Source: a virus. From it: 58,994 nucleotides of DNA. A model generated the notes under the pieces. That model had not been told where the DNA came from. It saw nothing but the letters and a program-made list of their open reading frames with translations, and did not search any database. Positions 14,501 to 26,500 of the stretch are shown here, one piece after another. Made by a program: the position numbers and the translations under genes. The DNA lies in IMG/VR virus record IMGVR_UViG_3300033151_000226, positions 1 through 58,994 of that record; one strand, 5' to 3'. Position 1 is the first letter of the stretch. The number at the start of each line of letters is the position of its first letter.

Positions 14501-17500
14501 CTCTTTAACCCGCCTGCGTAGTTTCAGGTTCATTGAGATCTGTTCTTTCTTCGGGGCGGCCATAAACATCTTGGCAAACCGCAAACGCTCACCGATCTGC
14601 GCTACCTTATCCCCTGCTACCTTGAGATCGTAGTTCGCATCAAGCATTTGCTTTTCGAGATCACCGGATCTCCGTTTAGTAAACTCAGACTGGAACATTG
14701 GATCTTGCCCGGCCGGGGGCGTTTCGGCTTGGCTTTCTTCATACTGCCCAAGGATCTCTTGAACGTCCGATATCATGGTGCCCAGGTCCGTGAAGTATTT
14801 ACCGGATCCCATACCGCGGGCTTTAACCTTCTTCTGGAAGGATTTGAGGATATCAATGATTGCATCCAGGATCCGCTGGAATAGGTTGCGGTCTTTCTTC
14901 GCCAGCTCCCGGATAAAGACAGGATCCATGAAGGCGTCACCAACCACGTTGGCTACCATTTCCCGGAACATCTGAGTTTCGTCGTCGGCTTCTTGCCGGG
15001 CAGTGTCCTCGGTGTCCTCTCGCATCTTGTCGGAAAACTTTTTCAGGCCGCCGAGCTGCACATGACGCATGGCCACGTTGACGATCTGATCCCACAATTC
15101 CGGGTGAGTCTGTTCCAGGGTATGCGCTAACTCATGGCCAGTGACGCCCAGGAATGGATTTTGATTATCAATGTTGACGTAGATTGTCTTGGGATCACTG
15201 GGAAGGGCCACGCCGTTGAACGGGTAGTTTAGGTGTTCATCCCCGGTAGCCTTGAAGAATACGACTTTCTTACCGTAAACCCGCTGGACCGCTTTGACAG
15301 CTCCCGAAACTTCCGTCGGTGCCGCTACTTGCCGGTACGTTCCAGTCTTGACCTTCACGCCCAGGAAGCGGGCCATTGCCTGTTCGAGCTGCTTTGTAGC
15401 CGGGGTGATCCGGCCGAGCCCAACAACCAACCGCTTAACCTTGGCGCCGAAGCCGAGATCGAGCCCGTTCTTTGCGAACATCGGGAAGCTGGCCATAGCC
15501 GCGTCGTACATATCTTCGGTAATGGTGAGTGCGTGTTGCTTTGATGTGCCGCCGTGCAACATCTTGTCCATTGCGGCTTCGGCTTCATCCTTGGTATTAA
15601 ACCCGCCTTCGTAGGTGTAGCCCTCGCCGTCGGTAACGGCCCAGTTATTCATTCCCATCAGCTGCACCGTTACTTGGTGCGGATCCAAGGCTACGCCTTC
15701 GTCCTCCATGCGTTCGTCCAACTCGATCATATCGGTGGACATATCGCGCAAAAACCCTTCTTGAGCCGGGGTTATGCTTATGGATTCATTGGTTAGAATG
15801 TCGTCCGGGTGGCTAAAATGATCGCCCTGGTGATCGAGCATCTGGTTTTCATCCATCCAGTTTTCAAAGCGCGTTTCCAGATCCCCTCTCTCGCTGCGCC
15901 CTGGTTGTTTCGGGATCTCGATCTCACCTACCCGGCCGCCCCACTTCTTAACGAACTTGTTGGTTTCTTTGACAAGGATATTGTCGTAAAAGCCCTTCAT
16001 GCCCTCGCCGCCGACTTTCAGATCCAGGCCGGAGAACATATGGCCGTTGGTTCCGAGATCTATTTGCTCGGCCAACTCGTCTGTGACCTTGTTCACTCTG
16101 GTAAAACTCGCGCCAGCCTGCTCCATATCCGTAAGTTTTGATGATAGTTCTTTTTTCTTGGCCCGGCGTGCTGCTTCCGCTTCGAGTATCTTTTCAGCCA
16201 GTTCTTTGCCGACGTGATCTTCTAATGTTTCATCAGTCGGGTATATATTCTCAATACCGCCTTTCATCAGGCCGATCTCAAGCTCCCACTCGCGGTGCTT
16301 GTCGAGCCGCAACGCGCTACCTTCCGGTAGGTTCGACTGGACACGGCCCGGCCCGGAGCCCGGCTTGTACTTCGGTTTCGCGGTGATCCATTTGACGTGC
16401 TTGCTCAGATCGTAGCGTTCGGCCTGCTGCTGCCCGGTTGTCCAGGCAATCGTATCGTAGCCATTTTCAGCTGCATAACGGATCATCCGTTTCATGGCCA
16501 GCATATTCCAGCCTTTCTTGAATGGTGCGTCCGGTACGCCGCTGCGCTTGTTTATTGATCTGTAATATGTGTTTGCCAACTCTCTGGTGGAAAACGCTAC
16601 AGAAGGATCATGTACTGCACGCAATCGCCATTTTCCATTAGCTTCGTACACCATCCCGTCTGGTATTTCTTGTGATTTATACCCTTTCTTACGCCCGGCC
16701 TGGTGCCAGTCGCTCTGGATCTCCTCAATGAAAAGGATCGTTTCGCCGTTGGGCCCGGTGCGAGTATTGAAACGAATATGAACAATGATGTTCCTTTCGT
16801 CAAAGTGCTGTCCCTTGTAGGCGTCTTTCTCAACATCAACGGTCGTAGCTTCTGGTTTGGTAAGGTGCTTCTCGGCTTCTTCCCTTGTCGGGTAGCCTTG
16901 TTCGGACCATTCGCCATGTGCGGTTATCAGGAAATAATCAACTTCGCCGGTTTCATACCCACCACGAACAGGATCAAAGTCCCTGATCTTGTGCTCTCTC
17001 ACTTCCACGAAACCCTTTTGGGTTGTCCGGGTAACGGTTTCTTTCTGTACGGGGATCCGCAATATGAGCTCTTTGTATTTATCGCCGCCCGGTAGCTGCC
17101 AGTTTGCGTACTTCGTTGGAAAGCCGGTGTTTAGAATGTTCTCGTCGTTAAGTACCTGGGTGATAGCTTCTTCTTCGGTGGAATAGCTATCGGTAACGAT
17201 ATCCATTTCCTCGTCCTGGACATAAAACCCGTCCGGGCCTTCCACGACGCCAGCGCCAGTTGGCAGCATATCAATGGAAACAGTGTCAATCGTGTAGCTG
17301 ACCGCGCCCGCATTTTTGTAAGCCAACTTTGCGAACTCACGGTAAACGTGGTGCGGAAGGTTCTTGAAGATTACCTTGTCGCCTTCATGCCGGTAGTTGT
17401 AGTCCTCGTAACCTTCGGCACCCAAGTCTGTAAGATAGTTCTCTGCCGCGTCCGGGCCGTGTGGGGAGTGCTTGAAGTTGGCTTCGCCGGATACGGTAAG

Positions 17501-20500
17501 GAGACTTTCGCCCTTTTGGTCCTCGATCAACTCAAGCTGGTTTTCAGCTACAAAGTCCTGCAACTCTTTCCGGGTAGTGGATCCTTGCTCGTCGAGCCAT
17601 TCATCCAGGCCCATCCACTCGCGTTCCTCGGCTTTGAACTTGCCACCAGTCTGTACCATTTCGCCGGTTTTCTTACTGCGCTTCAATCCCTGCTGGCCGT
17701 TGAGCCACGTTTTATACAGTTCGGCCGTGCCTTTCTTCGGCATACCCTCGGCCTGGTTGACGGTTTCCACCAGTGCGGAGAAGAATGGATCCGTACCAGC
17801 TGGCACCTTCCTATGAAACTGGGGATCCTGCTCGGTATCAGCTGCCGGGGTCTTATCACTGTCGGCACTAAGCAGATTCATTACTACTTTGTACCGGGCC
17901 CGCGCCGTTTTCAGTTCCTCGGCCTGGGCGTATGGCTTCTTAATTGCTTCACGCTTAACGGCTAACGTTTCGGTATCTTCTTTCAGACTGTGCTTGGCAT
18001 AGGGGTTTTCTTCGTCATAGGAACTTACCCGGTTCTTAATTCTGGTAAGTGCGCCTTCGCCACTGAAACTATCAATGTGGGTGTATGATTTTACGTTCTC
18101 TACCGTCTTGCCTTCGATAGACATATACATCTCTAAGTTGCCCCACATGCTATGGGCCATGGACACATCAAAGCCGCGGTAGCTGAACAGCTTAACGGGC
18201 ATTGTGCCTGGATCTCGTTTCTTGTTGGCGACGTAACCCTTAACTACACTCTCGATCGCGGTAGCGGCCTTACCAACCTTCGTATAGTTGTTTGCGCCAA
18301 CCTGGAGAGAGAATTTATCTGGTAGTGGATTGGCTTCTCTTACAGCAACAAGCCTTTTCATACGATCTACTCTTTCTTCGTATCGGCCCTGTGGCCCGCC
18401 GTCTTTCTCAAGGCGCATGATTTCTTCTTCATCGTCAAATCGGCGTCTTGTGTGTGCGGTTTCACCCAAAGAGAGTTGATTGATCTTTTGGGATAACTCT
18501 ACTTGTTCCAGCATATAAGGATTGCCGGACGCTGCCGCTTTCATTTCTGCTGCGTTGGCTGCTTCCCCGCCGATATCTTCCATTACCCGGCCTGGGTTCT
18601 CTACGTACAGCTGCATGATGTACCGGGCTTTGGTTTCCTGTACTTGCCACATGCGAGAGTCATAGGTTGATTCTGTGGCGTATCGCTTGATCTCGATCTC
18701 GAACCCGTCTGGATCCTTGGCAAAGAAACTATTGCCGCGTCGAATGATCCGGCCTTCGCGCTGAGTTATATCAGCTGGCTTCCAAGGCGCGTCCAGGTGG
18801 TGAAGTGCGACAAGCCTTTCTTGCACGTTCATACCGGCGCCCATCTTGAAGGTGGACCCAAGCAGGATTCTGATTTTCCCGCTTCTTACTTGCTCAAATA
18901 GAAGTTGCTTACGAACGTCAGTGTTGTAATCGTGAATAAACGCGATTTCATTGTCCGGTATTCCCTGGACGGCTAACTTGGCCCGCATATCGTCATAGAC
19001 GGAAAACTGGGAAGTCAGTGCCGCAACGTCGTCTGGACTGTACCTGTCGAGCTTCTTCTGTGCTGGCTTGCTTATCGTCTGGTTCGGGCTATCTGCTTTA
19101 ACCAGTAGTTCACGATACTCCCGCTGCTCTTTCTTTTGGGTTCCCTTCGGGGTTGAGAGATCAATAAACACCAACTGGGTGCCCTTATCAGCGTTCCATT
19201 TGTCGTATGTCTTTTTGATGTTGCGAACAGCAACGTTCGTTTTACTGTCTGGATTGTCCGGTAACGATGGATCAATGAGTCGCATATCCAGCGCGGCCAA
19301 CCGTGCGTGGTATGTGATCGTAAGCATGTTGTCGTCGCCCTTGCCCGGCCTGGTGGGTAGGTTCTCGGCCCGGTGGACGATCTGTGCCATAAATTCGGCT
19401 TGCTCTGCGGATCTTTCAACAATTACGTTTTCAGGTTTGCCGCCCTTGATCTTCGGTATTGGCCAACGCTTGCCCGCTTCTGCGTGGGCCTTCATCAACT
19501 GTTCGTTGGTCATTTGGTCGGCAAAGGTTCGATAGATCCCTAACAACTCTGGCAGATTCTTGAACGATCTGAATCGTTCCTTCATCTTGTAGCCTTGCGC
19601 GGTTGAGTCGAGCTCTGCTTCCGATACGATATCGGCAAACAGGGCGGCCCAACCGTCGAACATATCCATGTTCCTTTCACGTAACAGGTTCGGGGCCACA
19701 TACCTGAACATGGTGTAGAGCTCGGCCACGGTATTACTTACCGGGGTGCCAGTTAAGAACGTAACCCCGCGCTGGCTACCGTTTATTTCCCTTGTGATCT
19801 CTGTCTTGAGATACAAGTCAGAAGCCTTTTGTGAGCCCTTGGTGTCGCCCAGGCCCGCAATGCGTGTGTGTTGGGTGGTGTAAAACAGGTTCTTGAACTC
19901 ATGCGCTTCGTCAACAACCAGATCATCAACGCCCAGTTCGCGCCAATCCATGAAGTCGTCAGTCTTAATCATGGACTGGTGGGCTTCTAACTTGGCCTGT
20001 AGTGATTCCTTCTTCTTTTGAAGCTCTTTGTATGACTTGTCGGACTTACCGGCCGCCACTTCTACCGCGGCTTGGCTTATTTCGAGATCCCGGATCTGCT
20101 TCGCGGTTTGCTTGGCCTTGTCCTCTGGTGACGTGTCTATCCGGCTAAAACTCGAATGAGCAACGATTACCGCGTCCCAGTCGCCCGTCGCTATCCTGGC
20201 AAAGAACTTCCGGCGATTGTCTTTCTGGAAGTCCTGTTTAGTCGCGGCCAGTACGTTCGCGTTCGGATAAAGGAAAGCAACATCTTCGGCCCACTGGGTT
20301 ACAAGGTGGTTCGGAACAACAATCATGGGCTTATTGACCAAGCCCATGCGTTTCTTTTCCATGATCGCGGCAATCGCTAAGAAGGTTTTGCCAGCTCCGA
20401 CAACATGATCTATCAGTCCGTACCCGTCTGATATCAGTCTCCAAGCACCATTCGCTTGGTGAGGATCCAGCGTGATCGAGTTGTTCATCCCAGGGAAGGT

Positions 20501-23500
20501 TAAAAAGGATCCATCAAATTTCTTTTTAGCCTGGGTGTTGAAGTTGTCGTTGTAATGCCGTACCAGCATTGACCGGCGTTCCGGTGTTTTCCACAACCAT
20601 TCCTGGAAGTGCTCTTGCAGTTCTTTCCGCTTTGCGTTTGCTTCCTGTGTGGCCACCGCGTCAACGGACGTAGATCCGTCGTCATTCTTGAATGTGACCT
20701 TTACTTCTTTGCCCCGTATGGCGTGGTCAATAATGCGCTGCAACGATACTGCCTGTGTAGCGTATTCACGCGCTGCAGGCTTCGCTTGGGCCCATGCCTT
20801 TTGTGAACCTTCCCACCTACCCAGGGCAGGAATGTAGGCATATGACGTATTCCATCCAGTGAGATCTTTAAGATACTCGTTCATAGTGTCCGGTGGGATC
20901 CATGGCGAGTGCATATCACTACTAATCTCGATCGCCGGGATATCCGCGGGCTGTACTTCGGCCAGTGCTTTGATGTTTTCCATCATGTTCGAGTCGGTTT
21001 CTGACTCTGCGCGGGCTTCGGCCAGCTTGCGCTTGACGTTTCCTGACAGGTATTCAGATCGGATTACATACCCGTCCTTCGGATCCCGGAACAGTTCGCC
21101 GCCCTCTAACAGTTCCTCGGCTACTTCTTCTTCCGTATTGCCGGTCAATTCAGCAATGCGTTCAAGATTGGCCCGGCCAGTCTCGTTAAGTGAAATCAGA
21201 AGGCCGTCACTGGCGCTGTCGGCGTGGTTCGGTGGTGTTTGGGGTATCGCTACTGCTTTCTTGAAGATATCCGCTTTCCCGGCCTTCGACGCGGCTACCT
21301 GTTGGCCGGTGTTCTTCGCTACCGTTGCGCTAACTGGTTTTGAGTAATCAGTTTCAAGTGCCAACAACCTGGGGAAGTCTGGATCGTCACGCAAAGCCAG
21401 CTTGTTCTGTTGGTCGTGGAAATATCCATGCGCTTTCTGAAATGCGTTGTAATGCTTGTTGAGTTGGGCACGCAAGAGTTTGAGCGCGGCCGGGGGTGAG
21501 TTTGGATTGATCTCGGCTTTGAGTAGGTTGTTAAGCGAATCACGCACGCGGATCCCGCTAATCATCCGGTCCCTGGCTTTCTTGTTCCGCAGGGTTGCTG
21601 GTTCGGATCTGAATGTCGTATTCCCGTCCGGGTCAACTACGTCGGGTAAACGCTGGTACACATTGCCCTTGCTTTCAAAGTAACCATGCACCTTGGCCGT
21701 TGTATCTACTTGCAGTTCAGCGTCGGGAATGGGTTTTTCGAGTCGCTTCCTGGCCTTCGTGTCTACCTTGTAGATCCTGACTGGCAGCATTTCGACTGCA
21801 CTCTTGATCTGGTTCGGAAGGGTTCTCTTTTCGTTCGGGGCCAGTGTGGGCTCGTCCTCACGATACATGGATCCAGAACGTTGCCACGTACCGAGCATCA
21901 TTTCGGGATATCTCGCAAAATACTCGTTTGTCACGATATCTTCGCCGCCCAGGGCGTCGGGGATCTCTGCAACGTTCGTCCAGTTCAGGCTTTTACTGGG
22001 TTCACCTGGGATGCGTTTCTGCAAAAAGATGATATCCGTAACCACTTCGGTTAAGGCATTTTCCTTGAAGGCCGTGTTTGGTAGGCGGATCGCGCCCAGG
22101 AAGTCTGCTTCGCTTTCAAGGTACTTCCGGGTTTTCGCTACCTTCTTGTCCATCAGGTGACGCGAGATAACCATTGCCACCAAGCCACCAGGCCGAACCT
22201 TCTTAATGGCTTTGCCAAAGAAGTAGTTATGAATTGACCAGCCGGAGATATCACGATTGGCCATATCTGTGATCGGGTAATTGCCGAATGGCGGGTTGCC
22301 GATAACCAGATCGAAGGTGTTGTCCTGGAAGGGGATCTCTTGGAAGCCCTTTTCCGCGTGGACCGTAGCTTGTGGGTACAGCTGTTGAGCGATCCGGCCG
22401 GTGATACTGTCGAGCTCTACACCTACCAGTCGGGACTTGGCCCGCATAGTTTCAGGCAATAGGCCAAAGAAGTTACCAGTGCCTACCGCTGGCTCAAGGA
22501 TCCGGCCGCCCCGGAAGCCAAGGCGCCTTATACCCGCGTAGATCCCTTCGATAACGTCAGTGCTTGTAAAGTGAGCATTGGTTGTAGATCGGCCGGCCGC
22601 TTCCAGTTCTGATTCAGTGAGCACGGCTTCAAGCTCTGGAACTTCTGATTCCCAACCTTTTGTAATGCCCTTGCTTGGGTGCCTGAACGCTTGCGGGATC
22701 CCGCCCCAACCAACATACCGGGCAAGGGTTCTCTGTTCTTCTGGCGTGGCCATTCGTTCGGTCTGCTCAAGATCCTTGAGAAGCTCGATAGCCTTGATAT
22801 TGTCTTTGTACTTGGTTTTTGCCCCACCGGATCCGAGCTCGTCGGATGGTGTTATGACATAGTTTGACCCGGCATTGGCTCCGGTCGTTCGATCTGTACT
22901 GTCCCCAGTTCGTCCAGGTACTCGTTCGTTTCCTGCTGGAGATCCTGTAGTTCCTGCATCAACTTCTGGCCTTCCGTCAGTGGTTCCTCGTCCTCGCTCT
23001 CCGGTGGCAGTATCAGGTAGTTGTTCCGTACTTCCATCCACGCTTCTTGGTGGCTGTACCCGCCCTCCATCAGCTCGTCGATCTCCCTCGCTGTCTGGTT
23101 CGCTGCGTCCTGTAGTGCCTGTTCCAGATCCTTCGACTTCTTGAGTTCCAGGTACATCGTCGGCCGGTGCTCCTTCCAGTGCGCCCTTGCCTTCGCTACC
23201 CAACCTCTCAGCTGTCTTTTCATTTTCCGTTTCCTCTGTATTAAGTATAGCACCTAAACCCTCTTTTATGTCCCCAAACAGCTCACCTTGGTCGGTGGTG
23301 GTTGGTTGTTCGGTTTGTGCTACTGCTTCGGCTCTGGCTTCGCCGCGGCTCTGGTATTCGGCTTCTCTGTGCAACGCACGCCACGCGGCCATTACCGCAC
23401 TGTCCTCAAGGATATCGTGCCTGTCCCACATCTCCTGGACGGTGCCTTGCTTGATCGCTACTTTGAGCTCTGCAAGTGGCACGCCGATATACCCGGCATA

Positions 23501-26500
23501 TTCTTTGAGTTGCTTCGGGGTCCAGCCATGGCCGATATCGTCTGCGCCCATTTGCTCGGTATCGTCAAACTCGGCCGTGCCCATCTTTTCTTCGGTAATC
23601 CGATCGCGTATTGCCGGTACTGCTTCGCCAATGCGTTTCGAGTTGGCCCGGAGCCGGTTTGCGTCACTGGTAATGACCGGGGCTTCGTTGCCCGGCCAGT
23701 ATTCTTCGATAACCTTTTTGAGATCCAAGAGCTTCTTACGATTGGCTGCGATACCAAGCAAGTGCACGGCCTTCGGTGTTGGGCCATGCCAGTTACGAAA
23801 CAGGTTTTCGATATCTTGCGGGCTCATGGCTTCGGCTTGACTGGGGAGCCCAAGCACGTAATTACCATCACCAAACAATGCGCCCAGGTGCTTAACCGCT
23901 TCAAAGAAGCCGCCGTCACCCTTCTGGACCGGCATTATCAGATTGGTTTTCTTGGCCAGTCGCATGAGTGCGCTCATGTGTTCTTTCTGGAGCTCGATCG
24001 TGCGGGCCTGCTTGCCAACAACATCGGGAGCAACGATCCATAGTGTTTCTTTGCTGCCTGTTCCAACCGATTCTACAATAGCTTCGTACCTGGCTAATAG
24101 TTCGTCAAAGGGTAGCTCTGCCAAAGCCGTTGCAGCGTCCTTCTCGGCCTTGGTAGTGGCCTTATCGTAAGCTGCCAAGGACTGTTTGAACGCGCTGTAT
24201 GCACCGGAATCAATAAATACCGGGTGTCCATCCTTCGCCATTTCAATAACCTGGCTGGTCGCGGATCCTTGCAACTCTGGAAGTGCCACGCCTACTGCCT
24301 TGCCTGCTTTCTGGTAGCCGCTAAGATCTCCGGGCCTGCTGGCGCCGGAACGGAACGAGTACACGCCCTGGACAAACTGCGAGTCGTTGAGGATCCGTTG
24401 GGTAGTTGATACGTCCGGCTCGGCCGGGGCGGGCACCTTGAACAGATCCGCAACATCAACGACGTTGAACAGGTATAGGCTCATGCCTTCGCGCTCTGCG
24501 ATCGTTACGTTGTTTAAGCTGATACCGGCCATTGTTACCCGGTTCATGTTGTCGCCGCGGATCCGCGCTTCTTCAACGGCCGCATCAATCAACCAACGAT
24601 CGAGTTTATTGCGATCGTTCTTGGCCTTCTGGCCAACGCCAAAGCCACTATCGTTCTCGGCATTGAATAACAGGCCACGCACGTCCGGGAAGGTGAGCGT
24701 CTGCCCGCTGCGGGTTGTTACGGTGTCGGCTGTTACCTTCGGCGTGAACTCGCCTGAAACGTTGTCACCCTCGCGCATGGTGCCGGTGTAGCCTTCGACG
24801 GGTTCTACGTCCCTGGCCGTACTGTTGGCCATGAAGAACGCATACGCAAAGCCTTCCGGGGTCTGCGATCGCCGGGCCTTATCTTCTTCCACGTCACCGC
24901 GGAGTTTGTGCATTAAGGATCCGAGCGTTGCTTCGACGTTCGCGGTCGGCAATGCGGGATTGAACTCGCCCCATAACTGGGTAGTCTTGGTGTACGGGTC
25001 GCCGTAATGGTGGGGCTGGAACACCAGCAATGGTTTTGGTAGGTTCGCTTCTGTCGCTATCCGGCCAATGGGGTTCTCAAGCACGTAAAACGTGGGATCT
25101 GTGAACTCGATAATGACTTTGGTTACATCAACCAGGGTTGTGGCGTACTCAAGCGGAGTGTCGAAGTAGTCAGTAGCCCATAGGCCGTACTTCTTCTCTA
25201 CCATTGCCGAGCTCTTGAGATCGTGTTGTGTTTTCCACCACCGGGCACCGGATACCGCAAACGACGTGCAAGGGCACGCGGCCAGTATGCCTACAACCTT
25301 TTTACCAGCTTCGTGGATATCTAAAATATCCCCTGTTGGCATGAACCGGACCAGATCATCACCGTCTTTGATATCGTAACGGATCACGTCATACCCGGCG
25401 TCTACATACGGTTGACTCCATGCACCAGTGGTATCAAATAGGCTGAGTATCACTTCTCTGCTGTGATCTTCTTCCCGGCCGATCCGCTTGGCTTCACGTT
25501 TCCAGGCTTCCAGCTGTGCTGCTGCCTGCTGGCTGGTAAGTAGCTGGTCGCCAATATGTTTCTTTGCAAAGTGCTTTTCTTCGTGTGCCGGGAATATAAC
25601 GTCCTTGGTCTTGTACCCTTCTGCCTGAGTCTGAGCCAGTTCCGGCGTGATCTTCTGATCCGCACGATCCCGCAAGGTGCCGTTATACATGATCTTGACG
25701 TAAAGGTTGCCGTTTTCGTCGGTAATCTTGGCCGTACCGAGATCCCTTGAGCCCGCACCAGTCTGTTGCCGAAAATCATTCCACTTGTCAATCGCGTCCT
25801 GGACTGATTTAACTTTGAACCTGTGTGGGTTGTCGCCTTCCTTGGGGCCACCCCACTCAACAAAGAATTGCGGGCGATACGCAATCGCGCTATCCGGCGC
25901 CGTGTCGAACGATTCCAGCTGTTCCTTGATGGTTCCCGCTTCCGTTTCTGCTTCTGGTACTGGTTCTGTTGCTGGTTCCGGTTCTGCTTCTGGTTTCGGC
26001 AATACAGATTCGGCCCATTCCTCTAACCTGGAGTCGCCCCAATTCTCGGCCCGGTCGCGCCATTGAAGGTGCCCGGTTACTTCCCGGCCGTCTGCTGATC
26101 GAACTACAGTCTTGTTGGCACCACCGCGGGTATCCTTGAGCTGCATCTTGATTGCCGTACCGTTTGGTAGCTTGATAGTCCTCGTTACGTTCGATTCTTC
26201 CCACAGTGCTTCGTCGGATTGTCTCGCTTTCTTCCAACGCTTCTCGCCTTTAAGGTGGCCTTCGAGTAGTTCAACTTCCTCGAACATGCCGCCATGCTGT
26301 TCCTCGATCTTGCCGGTGAACTCTGCCAGATCTCCCTTGAAGTAGGTTTCTTCCCGCGTGGCCGCCTGCTTGAGCTCTTTCTGTTTGCCCTGGTTGAGTT
26401 TCTTACGAACCGCAAGCCAATACTCCGTCCAAGTCGGGGATCTGCCGAGATCCTTTTCAAGCCTGTTCCAAAGTTGCGTAGCCCGGCTTTCCTGCATACT

